Positions 1 to 7,762 of a DNA stretch of 64,000 nt are shown here, piece after piece. Every line of letters starts with the position of its first letter. Within the stretch, counting starts at the first letter, position 1. The position numbers and the translations under genes were made by a program. Under the pieces are notes generated by a model. The model saw nothing but the letters and a program-made list of their open reading frames with translations. It searched no databases and was not told where the DNA came from. The stretch comes from Intestinimonas sp. (lineage in GTDB: Bacteria; Bacillota; Clostridia; Oscillospirales; Oscillospiraceae), in the NCBI GenBank assembly GCA_022653075.1, contig JALCSB010000007.1, forward strand, positions 1-64,000. Reading direction: 5' to 3'.

Positions 1-177
1 TCCCACCGACGAGGCTTTACTGAAAATGCTTTATCTTGTTACCCAGGATGTCATGCTCAAGTGGACCGGGCGAATTCATAACTGGGGGCAAATCCTCCTC
101 CAGCTCAGCGTTTTCTTCCCTGACAGGATCAATTCCTTCCTCAGATAGGGAAAAGCACAAAACTATTTACAGACCCC
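1..177 (+). mobile_element. Right end of an IS256-family insertion sequence (left part outside the window)
   Basis: The window opens inside an IS256-family element. The transposase tail stops at 148, and about 30 bases later the sequence reads ACTATTTACAGACCCC, whose complement GGGGTCTGTAAATAGT looks like a terminal inverted repeat of this family. I place the element end at about 176-177. The left end and any 8-bp target duplication cannot be checked here. The next gene's stop codon lies only a few bases beyond this boundary, so the element may have inserted at the 3' edge of that gene. Confidence 0.75.
2..148 (+). CDS. IS256-family (Mutator type) transposase, C-terminal fragment
   Basis: Only the last 48 codons are visible, ending at TAG 146-148. 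The peptide contains LYLVTQDVMLKWTG followed by NWGQILLQLSVFF. This matches the conserved C-terminal pattern of IS256 transposases (aLYlat.ea..KWt..i.nWg.vl.qLsi.F). These enzymes use a DDE catalytic core and move by copy-out/paste-in; the core lies upstream of the window. Whether the full gene is intact cannot be judged. Confidence 0.8.
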   Translation, partial: PTDEALLKMLYLVTQDVMLKWTGRIHNWGQILLQLSVFFPDRINSFLR

Positions 178-180
178 AAG

Positions 181-696
181 TCAAACGCCCGGTTTGAAAG
201 TCGGGTTCTGTTTCTGGTCAGGAACATTGATGGAAATGATCTGCAATCCCTGAGACTTGAGGTCATCATCTAGGGTCTCCGCGATCCAGACCTCACCGTT
301 CCCCATCATGATCCCATCTGCGTTGCAGAACATATCCTCGCAGGATTCGGCACTGATGGCATCCAGAAACGATTTGGAAAACAGCTTATCAAAAGGTGCA
401 TTGATAAAGGTGCCGCTGTCTGGATAGACAACACCGTCAATCGTAATGGGATAGGCAATGTTCTCAGAAAGGCCGGACCAATCCGAGGAGAGAATCTGCT
501 GCTTGACCTGCGATGCAAACGCCTCGACTTCCGCCTTAGAATAATTTGTGCAGACGTCATAATAATTCGTATCCAGTTTCGACGCGCTGCCGGAAACATC
601 AGAATCAGCGGAGGCATTGCCGCCCTGTGCGCCGCATCCTGCCAGTAGTGTAAGTATCAGAATCGCAGCCAAAATAAAAACATTTCTTTTCTTCAT
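181..696 (-). CDS. Putative lipoprotein of unknown function
   Basis: 171 residues. The N-terminus is a clear lipoprotein signal: MKKR, a hydrophobic stretch and the lipobox LLAGC at about residues 17-21, followed by a Gly/Ala/Ser-rich linker. AAGGAG lies six bases before the ATG. The mature part is acidic and soluble and matches no family I recognise. It has the look of the small clostridial lipoproteins with an NTF2-like or DUF-type fold (segments such as LSSDWSGLSENIAYPITIDG and FINAPFDKLF), but that is only an impression. The stop codon lies about four bases from the end of the IS256 element, so the natural C-terminus may have been changed by the insertion. Confidence 0.65.
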   Translation of the reverse strand: MKKRNVFILAAILILTLLAGCGAQGGNASADSDVSGSASKLDTNYYDVCTNYSKAEVEAFASQVKQQILSSDWSGLSENIAYPITIDGVVYPDSGTFINAPFDKLFSKSFLDAISAESCEDMFCNADGIMMGNGEVWIAETLDDDLKSQGLQIISINVPDQKQNPTFKPGV

Positions 697-1128
697 GGCA
701 GTCTCCTTAAAAATACCGAATATTCTGAGCGCTGTTGTCAGCTGTAGGTATTCTAATTCTGATCTTCAACGATTGCAAGACATGAAAAATTACAGTTTGG
801 AATTGAATAAAACTGGTAGCCAGACTCCGCCCTTCGATAATTCTGAAGCATGCCTAAGTTGCATAAGGCAAACAAGTTGGGATTTATCAGATTTTATCGT
901 AATGTTGTCACAGAGAATATGTTGGAGTCCCTAAATTGCGAACTTCCCTTGGCACGGCCTCCGTCCCGCCTTGCAGGACTTACCTGTCTTGGTTTAACAC
1001 TTCTGAACATAGAATAGAGCAAGGCTAGCGGTGCGATTTCCGCTAACCTTGTTCTATAGGCTGAGAATAAAATGAAAAAACTTCTACGATATTGGCCTCA
1101 ATGTTTTCATAACTCTGAAACAAACTAT
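697..1128. other. Intergenic stretch without a supported gene
   Basis: 432 bases between the lipoprotein and the ABC operon, both read on the minus strand. The left part should carry the lipoprotein promoter. The right part carries the hairpin listed at 1015-1056. Open frames here are short, without ribosome-binding sites or family features. I see nothing else. Confidence 0.5.
1015..1056 (-). terminator. Hairpin downstream of the ABC importer operon
   Basis: A long, slightly imperfect inverted repeat with 17-base arms (TAGAGCAAGGCTAGCGG and CCGCTAACCTTGTTCTA) around an 8-base loop, about 70 bases past the stop of the substrate-binding protein. There is no strong U tract, so it may act as a 3'-end stabiliser rather than a classical terminator. 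Confidence 0.5.
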
Positions 1129-2118
1129 TTATTTTTTGATCGTTTCTTCAGCAAAACTGTTGTTTACCAGCTTATTAAAGTCTACGCGCTGATCCAGCTC
1201 ACCGGCCGTTTCCATGACGTCTTCCAAGCGCTCCAAAGATTCCTGCTTCATAACAGGGGTTTCGTTCCAGGCATCGATATCCTTATAGCGCTGAGCTACC
1301 AGGGTTAATACCTTGATGTCGGTGTCAGGAAACTGGTCCGCTAAAGCTTCGGCAATCTCCTGTGCGGTATGTTCCTGAACCCATTTCTGACCTTTGGCAA
1401 CAGCATTTGTAAAGCTTTGCACAACGGCAGGGTTATCCTTTATATAGCTTTGAGAAGCAAAGAAGGCTGTGTACGGAATTTCTCCGCTTTCCTGACCAAT
1501 GGAGGTAAGTACATAACCTTTGCCCTCCAGCTCAACTTCGGTGGCAGTCGGTTCAAACAGGGTAACATAGTCCCCGTTGCCTCCTGTAAACGCACCGGCC
1601 ATCATGTTGAATTGTACGGAAGTATCCACCATGGCATCCTCATTTGGAATAACTCCGTTCTGGCGCATAACGTACTCCAGCGTCATTTCGGGAACGCCGC
1701 CTTTGCGGCCGCCAATGATGGTTTTGCCCTTAAGATTTTCCCACGCAAAGTCTTCGTCAACGCGGCCAACCAGGAAGGAGCCGTCACGCTTGGTTAGCTG
1801 AGCAAATACTACTGGGTAGTCCTCACGGCCTTCATTATATACATAGATACAAGCCTCGGGACCGGCCAGCCCAATGTCGGACTGCCCTGCCAAAACTGCG
1901 GTCATTACCTTATCGGCACCGCCGCCGTTGGTCAGCTCAACGTTCAGGCCTTCCTCGGTAAAAAATCCAAGAGTCAGTGCTGCATACATAGGGGCATAGA
2001 ACACGGAATGGGTTACTTCATTCAGACGTACCTTAGTTGTTTCTTCTTTCTTCCCGCAACCCGAAAACAGGGCTGCCAGTAGCACGATACTTAAAACCAA
2101 CGAGATTAATTTCTTCAT
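1129..2118 (-). CDS. ABC importer substrate-binding lipoprotein, NMT1/THI5-like (SsuA/TauA group)
   Basis: 329 residues beginning with a lipoprotein signal (lipobox ALFSGC near residue 21). The pattern VTHSVFYAPMYAALTLGFFTEEGLNVEL followed shortly by GQSDIGLAGPEA is typical of NMT1/SsuA-type periplasmic-binding proteins, where a small organic ligand sits between two lobes. Family members bind alkanesulfonates, taurine, thiamine precursors, nitrate or riboflavin-like molecules; the sequence does not tell which. The ATG overlaps the permease stop as ATGA, so translation is probably coupled. It is the third gene of an ATPase-permease-binding protein operon. No TPP or S-box leader was seen upstream of the operon, which gives no support for a thiamine or methionine link. 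Confidence 0.85.
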   Translation of the reverse strand: MKKLISLVLSIVLLAALFSGCGKKEETTKVRLNEVTHSVFYAPMYAALTLGFFTEEGLNVELTNGGGADKVMTAVLAGQSDIGLAGPEACIYVYNEGREDYPVVFAQLTKRDGSFLVGRVDEDFAWENLKGKTIIGGRKGGVPEMTLEYVMRQNGVIPNEDAMVDTSVQFNMMAGAFTGGNGDYVTLFEPTATEVELEGKGYVLTSIGQESGEIPYTAFFASQSYIKDNPAVVQSFTNAVAKGQKWVQEHTAQEIAEALADQFPDTDIKVLTLVAQRYKDIDAWNETPVMKQESLERLEDVMETAGELDQRVDFNKLVNNSFAEETIKK

Positions 2119-2936
2119 ACTGTCACTCCCATATGCTTTTTCATTACTTTTTCAAGCCACAGGATGCACTGGTACATAAGTGCAGCCGCTATGGCCAAAA
2201 TCATAACCGTTGTCATAACCAGGTCCATCTTAAAGACCTGAGAACCATAGACGATAAGGTAACCAAGTCCTGCCTTGGAGACTAAAAATTCGCCCATGAT
2301 CACACCAACCCACGATAAACCAACGTTTACCTTTAAGGCGTTAATCATAGTAGTAAAGTTTGCCGGCAGTACCAGCTTTATTAAAATCTGCTTTCGGGTG
2401 GCGCCTAACGTACGCATTAAACGGATTTTCTCCGGGTCGGTATCCAAAAAGCCGTTATGCATATCCAGAATCGTAACAATCAATGAAATGGCCAGCGTCA
2501 TGGCAATAATAGAGGAGGGTCCGGCGCCAATCCAAACAATGAAGATGGGGCCCAGTGCCGTTTTGGGCAGGGCATTTAGTACAACAAGATAGGGGTCCAG
2601 TACTCGGGATAAAAAATCACTCAACCAAAGCAAAATGGCAATGGCAGTACCAGTGAGTGTCCCAAGCAAAAAGCCGATCACTGTTTCCATAACAGAAGTG
2701 CTCACATGAAGCCACAGATCACCGGATTGGTATAGGTTTATAAAGGTATTCCACATTCTCGATGGGCTGCTGACAATAAAAGCATCAATGATGCCCAGTC
2801 GTGCGGCAATTTCCCAGCCAGCAAACAGAACTACTAATATGCCGATACGCAGTACGGTAATGATAGATTTAGTCTGCTTTCTCCTTCTTAAGTATGCTTT
2901 TCGCTGTAGGGAGATGGCTGGCTCAGGCATTGACAC
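2115..2936 (-). CDS. ABC importer permease, SsuC/TauC type
   Basis: About 270 residues with roughly six membrane segments. The conserved cytoplasmic loop reads RLMRTLGATRKQIL followed by KLVLPANFTTMINALK, the EAA-type motif (EaaxxlGAsr..f..v.lPaalP.i..gl) that docks on the ATPase. The start is uncertain: GTG at 2936 or ATG at 2930, both served by AAGGAG inside the end of the ATPase gene. It overlaps the ATPase by about 14 bases and the binding protein by 4 bases, so the three genes form one transcription unit. Transported ligand unknown. Confidence 0.88.
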   Translation of the reverse strand: MSMPEPAISLQRKAYLRRRKQTKSIITVLRIGILVVLFAGWEIAARLGIIDAFIVSSPSRMWNTFINLYQSGDLWLHVSTSVMETVIGFLLGTLTGTAIAILLWLSDFLSRVLDPYLVVLNALPKTALGPIFIVWIGAGPSSIIAMTLAISLIVTILDMHNGFLDTDPEKIRLMRTLGATRKQILIKLVLPANFTTMINALKVNVGLSWVGVIMGEFLVSKAGLGYLIVYGSQVFKMDLVMTTVMILAIAAALMYQCILWLEKVMKKHMGVTV

Positions 2937-3681
2937 CCAACTCCTTCCAGATGGTATTAAAATACGTTCGGAATGCTGGATGATCTCGCCGCTGCATCGG
3001 GGAAATTTCCGTTAGATCCTTAAGGTTGTGTATGGCTTTTACTGCGCCTGGTCTTTTGCATAAAACAATAATTCGGTCAGAAAGACTGATGCTTTCAGAG
3101 ATATCGTGGGTGACTAACAAAGCTGTTTTATGTTCTTGGCGAATAATTGCATAGATATCGGCGGACACCGACAGTCTTGTTTGGTAGTCCAAGGCTGAAA
3201 ACGGTTCATCCAGTAATAGTATTTTGGGGTCTGTTGCTAATGTCCTGATTAGTGCACACCGCTGACGCATACCACCAGACAATTGAGAAGGTATTTTTTG
3301 AACGAATTCGCTTAGTCCATAACGCGCCAAGAGCTCACGTACATGCTCCTGGCGTTCCGCTGTATTTTGGTGCTGTAACTCCAGCCCTAGGGTAACATTG
3401 GCCCAAATGGTTCTCCATGGAAACAGCTGGTCTTTTTGAGGCATATAGCCAATTTTAGGTGAGGGTGCCGTGACTGCATCACCATCTACGTATACCGAAC
3501 CTGCCGAGGCTGGCTCAATCCCGGCAATTACTGATAGCAAGCTGGATTTGCCGCATCCTGATGGTCCCACAATGCTGACAAATTCCCCATCAGAAATTTC
3601 GAAATTGATTCCGCGCAGTGCATCTACTTCTCCATCCGGCGCTTGGTATGTAAGGTCGACATTATCTAATTGTACAATCAT
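2923..3681 (-). CDS. ABC importer ATP-binding protein, SsuB/TauB type
   Basis: 252 residues with all nucleotide-binding motifs: Walker A GPSGCGKSS (near residue 40), Q-loop in MPQKDQLFPW, signature LSGGMRQR, Walker B ILLLDEPFSALD and the switch histidine in LLVTHD. The length and the C-terminal RDHPAFRTYFNTIWKELG tail fit the sulfonate/taurine/nitrate class. It is the first gene of the operon and forms the engine of the importer with the permease at 2115-2936. AAGGAG lies about 12 bases before the ATG. Confidence 0.9.
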   Translation of the reverse strand: MIVQLDNVDLTYQAPDGEVDALRGINFEISDGEFVSIVGPSGCGKSSLLSVIAGIEPASAGSVYVDGDAVTAPSPKIGYMPQKDQLFPWRTIWANVTLGLELQHQNTAERQEHVRELLARYGLSEFVQKIPSQLSGGMRQRCALIRTLATDPKILLLDEPFSALDYQTRLSVSADIYAIIRQEHKTALLVTHDISESISLSDRIIVLCKRPGAVKAIHNLKDLTEISPMQRRDHPAFRTYFNTIWKELGVNA

Positions 3682-3981
3682 AGCTCCGGTGACTCCTTCC
3701 GTGCATGAAGGTGGTGGAACACAATCGCCTTCCTAGGTTATCATATGGTATCGGCCCCAAAATGTGCGGAATTTAAGTTATGCCCTATGAGCTTGCCTAA
3801 AAAGGGAGACAGGCTGACCTCTACATGGAAAACAGTTCTAATTATCTATAGAGAAAAATTGGTGATATGAAGACAAAGGAATCATGAAAATGCCCTGTAA
3901 AACATTTTAGCTTCGCGGTTTGTTTATACAGGACCAATCTCTAGAAGCAGCTATCTATAAATAAGAAAAGGAGCCCTTGTA
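3682..3981. other. Divergent promoter region between ABC operon and VOC gene
   Basis: 300 bases with no supported gene. It must hold the start signals of both flanking units. I looked for TPP, cobalamin, S-box and c-di-GMP leader motifs on both strands and saw none. Confidence 0.5.
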
Positions 3982-4440
3982 ATGTTTAGATATGTTCATA
4001 CGAATATCATTGCAAAGAACGCAAGCAGGCTGATAAATTTTTATAAGACGGTATTTCATTGCAAAAGTATCGGCGAAACACGTGATCTTCGGGGCGAGTG
4101 GTTGGATCGGCTTACCGACCTAAAGGAAGCACATATTACAGGAGAGCATCTTCTTTTACCCGGTTATGGTAAAGAACATCCGACACTGGAAATATTCTCT
4201 TATGATTCATTAAAAGAAGCTATATCCGCAGAGATTAATCGTCCCGGCATAGCACATATAGCCTTTGAAGTGGACGATGTGGAGGCAACACTAAAGGAAA
4301 TTATCAGTGCTGGAGGAAGTAGTGTAGGGGAGCTGGTTACCGCGCCCTATCCTGATGGTCTTGAAGCTGTTTTTGTATATGCTAAAGACCCGGAAGGAAA
4401 TATTATTGAATTGCAGAGCTGGAGAAAAGCAAGGGATTGA
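3982..4440 (+). CDS. VOC-superfamily (glyoxalase/dioxygenase-like) protein
   Basis: 152 residues with two βαβββ-type halves. The N-terminal half carries YVHTNIIAKNASRLINFYKTVF, the C-terminal half carries HIAFEVDDVEATLKEI and ends in YAKDPEGNIIELQSW. The final D-P-E-G-N-IIEL is the classical VOC metal-ligand region (Glu). Histidines in the first strand and in GIAHIAFEVDD are plausible further ligands. Such proteins are lactoylglutathione lyases, epimerases, dioxygenases or resistance proteins; the reaction cannot be assigned. A strong AAAAGGAG lies before the ATG. Confidence 0.85.
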   Translation: MFRYVHTNIIAKNASRLINFYKTVFHCKSIGETRDLRGEWLDRLTDLKEAHITGEHLLLPGYGKEHPTLEIFSYDSLKEAISAEINRPGIAHIAFEVDDVEATLKEIISAGGSSVGELVTAPYPDGLEAVFVYAKDPEGNIIELQSWRKARD

Positions 4441-4515
4441 ACCCCCAATGCGACAGGTAGTCTGAATAGCTTGTAATAATCATACTGAAAAAATCTTTTC
4501 AGAGAGGTGCCATGG

Positions 4516-5025
4516 ATGACGCATGAAGAATTTAAAGAAGCTGCTGAGTACTGGCAAAAGAAAGATGCAACAGGAAAAAAATTGAGCCGCGAAGCGTTGC
4601 TCGCGGCCATGGAAGCGTATATCCAGACCAACAATACTTGTGCGCTGGCCACTGGAGCCGGGACATTCATGCGCTGCACGCCCCTTGAGTATTCCTATCA
4701 TGGCGGTGCATTCTGGATGTTTTCTGAGGGTGGATTAAAATTTTTTGCATTGGAAAAAAACAAGAATGTCTGTTTGGCAATTTATGATCCTTATGACGGC
4801 TTTGTAAAATTAAACGGTATGCAGGTGACCGGTATGGCGGAGATTGTAGAGCCGTTTTGTAATGAATATCTCAAGGCTGCGACTTTTAAAAAGATACCGT
4901 TGGAGGCACTCAAAAAACTGCCTTCCCCCATGCATCTCATCAAAATCACGCCGAAGCATATCGACTTTTTACACTCTGCCTTTCGGGAGCAGGGATTTAA
5001 CGCTCGGCAGGCGCTGGACTTTTAG
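4516..5025 (+). CDS. Pyridoxamine 5'-phosphate oxidase-like flavin-binding protein
   Basis: About 169 residues. I chose ATG 4516 (MTHEEFKEAAEYW) because AGAGAGG lies just upstream; a GTG nine bases earlier is in frame. The segment NTCALATGAGTFMRCTPLEYSYHGGAFWMFSEGGLKFFALEKNKNVCLAIYD follows the split β-barrel pattern of the PNPOx-like family, which binds FMN, F420 or heme. In Clostridia such genes often lie beside flavodoxin/ferredoxin proteins, and here the relic of one follows directly at 5029. The substrate is unknown. Length is normal for the family. Confidence 0.8.
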   Translation: MTHEEFKEAAEYWQKKDATGKKLSREALLAAMEAYIQTNNTCALATGAGTFMRCTPLEYSYHGGAFWMFSEGGLKFFALEKNKNVCLAIYDPYDGFVKLNGMQVTGMAEIVEPFCNEYLKAATFKKIPLEALKKLPSPMHLIKITPKHIDFLHSAFREQGFNARQALDF

Positions 5026-5028
5026 AAT

Positions 5029-5344
5029 CTAGAAAAGACATTGCGGAAAACAACGGGTTTTTGCCCGTTGGCGCGGCTGCTGTGGTTACAGAGCATTCCG
5101 TAATTCGCACGATAGCGGCGGGACGCCCAGACGCAAATGACATCGCATTTATTGGGGACTTTTGTTCAGGACTAAAGAAGAAAATCCTCACAAAACAGAT
5201 AAAGAAAAGTGCATCGGCTGTACGCGCTGCGTGAGGCTATGTCCCCAGAAAGCAAGAAAACTTCCAAAATTGAAGATGTTTGCGGGGCAATTATTTTTAT
5301 CCGGCGCAGCGCGAATTCGCAAGGAGCCGGAAATGTTTCTTTAA
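5029..5344 (+). pseudogene. Relic of an EFR1-type flavodoxin-ferredoxin protein
   Basis: Directly after the PNPOx-like gene, the frame from 5029 reads ENNGFLPVGAAAVVTEHS then RTIAAGRPDANDIAFIGDF. This resembles the end of the flavodoxin-like half of EFR1-family proteins (…GGaEFVaEHSy…IAtGRPda.DL..i..F). The frame runs to a stop at about 5234-5236. In the next frame, from about 5162, the sequence continues DKEKCIGCTRCVRLCPQKAR followed by KLPKLKMFAGQLFLS. This is the second [4Fe-4S] CxxCxxCxxxCP site and the ARKLP tail of the same family. Thus a frameshift, loss of the first cluster and loss of the 5' part are visible. Not functional as it stands. Confidence 0.65.
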
Positions 5345-5669
5345 AGGATATCGCTTGAGCAAACGGGAAATAACGAAAGCAGTAACACTAATTGCCTGTA
5401 TTGTATACCCGTCTTAATTGCTCGAGATGAGCAAACTGGGCAGCTGGAAGGACTGAACAAGATTCCCGGTATGTTTAAACCCAGAACAGCAAAAGCGCAG
5501 GCCCGCCGAAACGGACCTGCGCTTTTATTTCGTGTTGAATAAAGAGAGAGAGAAGGAAAAGAGGTGTATGGAATCAGCTCTTGCTGATGAGTTTATGATA
5601 CCTCTCTCTCGTGCCGTTTTGATGAACAGGCTTTGAACGTAAACTAAACATTCTCTTAACTAAATTTGA
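5345..5669. other. Intergenic stretch with a terminator and GA-rich repeat
   Basis: 325 bases without a gene. It holds the strong hairpin at 5491-5526. Further right lies a purine-rich run (AGAGAGAGAG near 5543) pairing loosely with CTCTCTCTC near 5602, with a perfect small hairpin ATCAGC-TCTT-GCTGAT between them. The function of the second structure is unknown. Confidence 0.45.
5491..5526 (+). terminator. Rho-independent terminator
   Basis: AAAAGCGCAGGCCCG pairs with CGGACCTGCGCTTTT across a short loop (one mismatch), followed by TATTT on the plus strand. It can serve the plus-strand genes ending near 5344 and, being nearly symmetrical, the kelch gene on the minus strand. The left arm AAAAGCGCAGGCCCG recurs at about 7333-7347 on the other side of the kelch gene. 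Confidence 0.75.
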
Positions 5670-7205
5670 TTACGCTCTTACTCTCACATACACCTGACCA
5701 ATTTGATTGCCATCCGCGTCGCTGGCAGCGATGACGGTAAGCCCCGTGCCCACGGCCGTAACGTGACCCTTCTCTGAAACCGTGGCCACCGACGGGTCCA
5801 CGGATGCCCAGGTCACCGCTTCCGTATTGGTATTATCATCTGCCGTCAGCCGGCAGGTCTTTCCGGACGTTAAATCCACGGCCAGCCGGTACTCGTCCGC
5901 ATCCTCAACCACCAGAATATGAATGGATTCCGTATAGGACCCGCCGTCTGAAACGGTAATGACGGCATTGCCGGGCGCCGCGGCGGTTACAACGCCGCTT
6001 GCATCCACCGAAGCCACCGCGCTGTCCGAGGAGGTCCAGGTTACCTCCCCGTTTTCGCTTAAATCATCACTAATACTCAATTGCAGGTTTTCCCCGACCC
6101 CAAGAACTACTTTAAGCTGCTTGGCCGTACTCGCCGGGGTCACTGTGTAGGCTTCCACGGAATCAGTATTTATTCCTCCGATGGCATAAATAATCCCATC
6201 TACTACCTCTGCTTGAAAAAAGCTTCTTGGTATTGACATAGGGGCCAATGTAGTCCATGTATTTGTGGATGGATCATAGACTTCTGTCGAGGATAAAGGT
6301 GTTGACCCATTAGATCCGCCCATCGCATAAATTTTCCCGTCAATGACTTGGGTTGGAAGTGCATATCTTGCCGTTGACATAGGTGCCAGGGTAGTCCAGG
6401 TATTCGTGGATGGATCATAGACCTCTATGGATGATGAATATGTCCCAGCAGCACTCCCACCAATCGCGTAAATTTTCTCGTTAATCACTTCTGTTTGAAA
6501 AACACTTCTTGCCGTTGACATAGGTGCCAGCGTCGTCCAGGCATTGGTAGCCGGATCATAGACTTCTACGGATGATAAATATGTTCCAGAATTCCCACCA
6601 ATCGCGTAAATTTTTCCGTCAATCACTTGGGTTTGAAAATTTGCTTTTGCTGTTGACATAGGTGCCAGCATCGTCCAGGTATTCGTGGATGGATCATAGA
6701 CTTCTGTTGAGGATAAAAATGTTGAACCAGTATATCCACCAATTGCGTAAATTTTCCCGTCAATGACTTCTGTTTGAAAAACATCTCTTGCTGTTGACAT
6801 TGGCGCCAGCGTCGTCCAGGTATTCGTAGATGGATCATACACCTCTGTTGAGGATAAATATGTTGAACCAAAAGTTCCGCCAATGGCATAGATTTTCCCG
6901 TCAATGATCTCTGCTTGAAAAAAACTTCTTGCTGTCGACATAGGTGCCAGGGTAGTCCATGCATTCGTAGATGGATCATACACTTCTACTGATGAAAAAT
7001 ATGTTTCAGACTTGTACTCATATCCACCAATCGCATAAATTTCCCCATCAATGACTTCTGTTTGAAAACTCTTTCTTGACATTGACATAGAAGCTACCGG
7101 GCTCCAGCCTGCCTCTTCATCGGCGGCCAGCGCGCCGGTACCTGGAATGAGCAGCGCAACGAAGAGCAGCGCCAGCACACCGATTTTTGCAATTCTTTTT
7201 TTCAT
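5670..7205 (-). CDS. Exported kelch-repeat β-propeller protein with two Big_2 domains
   Basis: 511 residues. I start at ATG 7205 because GGGAGG lies nine bases before it and the first 28 residues form a signal peptide ending near ALAADEE; an in-frame extension to 7325 lacks these features. Residues about 34-355 hold seven kelch units of about 47 residues, each with the pattern VIDGKIYAIGG, SSTEVYDPST and NTWTTLAPMS. This suggests one complete seven-blade propeller. Two bacterial Ig-like (Big_2) domains follow (about 365-440 and 445-511), with TWTSSDSAVASVDASG and VTWASVDPSVATVSEKG. There is no sortase motif or membrane anchor, so it is probably secreted or loosely wall-bound. A role in binding carbohydrate or host/surface proteins is inference. 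The units are near-identical at DNA level, so blade number may vary between strains. Confidence 0.85.
   Translation of the reverse strand: MKKRIAKIGVLALLFVALLIPGTGALAADEEAGWSPVASMSMSRKSFQTEVIDGEIYAIGGYEYKSETYFSSVEVYDPSTNAWTTLAPMSTARSFFQAEIIDGKIYAIGGTFGSTYLSSTEVYDPSTNTWTTLAPMSTARDVFQTEVIDGKIYAIGGYTGSTFLSSTEVYDPSTNTWTMLAPMSTAKANFQTQVIDGKIYAIGGNSGTYLSSVEVYDPATNAWTTLAPMSTARSVFQTEVINEKIYAIGGSAAGTYSSSIEVYDPSTNTWTTLAPMSTARYALPTQVIDGKIYAMGGSNGSTPLSSTEVYDPSTNTWTTLAPMSIPRSFFQAEVVDGIIYAIGGINTDSVEAYTVTPASTAKQLKVVLGVGENLQLSISDDLSENGEVTWTSSDSAVASVDASGVVTAAAPGNAVITVSDGGSYTESIHILVVEDADEYRLAVDLTSGKTCRLTADDNTNTEAVTWASVDPSVATVSEKGHVTAVGTGLTVIAASDADGNQIGQVYVRVRA
6140..7106 (-). repeat. Seven tandem kelch-coding repeats of about 141 bp
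   Basis: The kelch units repeat at DNA level with a period near 141 bp, for example recurring TCCATTCTATGATCCATC-like and GTCAATGACTTCTGTTTG-like blocks. Similarity between units is high enough for unequal crossing-over. The first and last units are the most divergent. Confidence 0.75.
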
Positions 7206-7461
7206 TTTGATTATCCTCCCTAATTCTATCTTTTTTATTGGGGTATCCGGGGAAACCATAAATATTTTAGCACAATAGGAATACTCTGGCAAAAAGCCGC
7301 GTTCCGGTGTATTTGCTTTGCCCAAAAGAACAAAAGCGCAGGCCCGTTTATATCCCTACCCGGGCCTCACGCAGCCCTTTGATTTTCATAGCTTGCCTCC
7401 CCTCAAATTGGCTTGTCACTATTTTCAAATTGTGCTAAAGTTACCATAAGTTATATCTTTC
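7206..7461. other. Upstream region of the kelch gene with a tiny ORF
   Basis: On the minus strand, 7389-7348 encodes the 13-residue peptide MKIKGLREARVGI after a strong GAGGGGAGG. This looks like the first residues of an Xre-type HTH repressor (MKIKeLREer…), cut off at the copy of the AAAAGCGCAGGCCCG repeat. It could also be chance. No other coding signal is seen. Confidence 0.3.
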
Positions 7462-7644
7462 CTATTCTGATACGTAAACCTCGACATGGTTTTCAGAAAC
7501 GCATTTGCAGCCCACATACCCTTTCGCCCCGGTTGCCTTCGCCAGCGTATCAACAAACCGCTCGATGCGCCGCGCCCGCTCCTCTGGGGTGAGTTCCGGG
7601 ACAACTTCAGTGACGGTCAGTTCTAATGGCTTTCTTCTCGGCAC
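7462..7644 (-). CDS. Small hypothetical protein (60 aa)
   Basis: 60 residues from a GTG start with GGGGGAG eight bases upstream, which supports real translation. The sequence contains LTPEERARRIERFVDTLAKATGAKG, an amphipathic helix pair, and ends in VGCKCVSENHVEVYVSE. I do not recognise the family. Short ORFs of this sort are often found beside large serine recombinases in clostridial mobile elements; the recombinase at 8265 is the nearest candidate partner. No signal peptide or membrane segment. Confidence 0.5.
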   Translation of the reverse strand: MPRRKPLELTVTEVVPELTPEERARRIERFVDTLAKATGAKGYVGCKCVSENHVEVYVSE

Positions 7645-7762
7645 AAAATCACTCCCCCAGTTGATGGTATGCAGGGCTGGTTGTACCTGTTTACGGTTTA
7701 TATCCCGTCATAAGCATTTTGATTAGGCTTGTCATACAGCCTCCATTATCACAAATCCATAA

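Noticed and set aside
3682-3981. Thiamine (TPP) riboswitch before an NMT1/THI5-like importer
   Set aside because: No CTGAGA box or second conserved core is seen on the minus strand.
5575-5610. Hammerhead-ribozyme-like CTGATGAG
   Set aside because: The second conserved GAAA box and the third stem with the cleavage triplet are missing.
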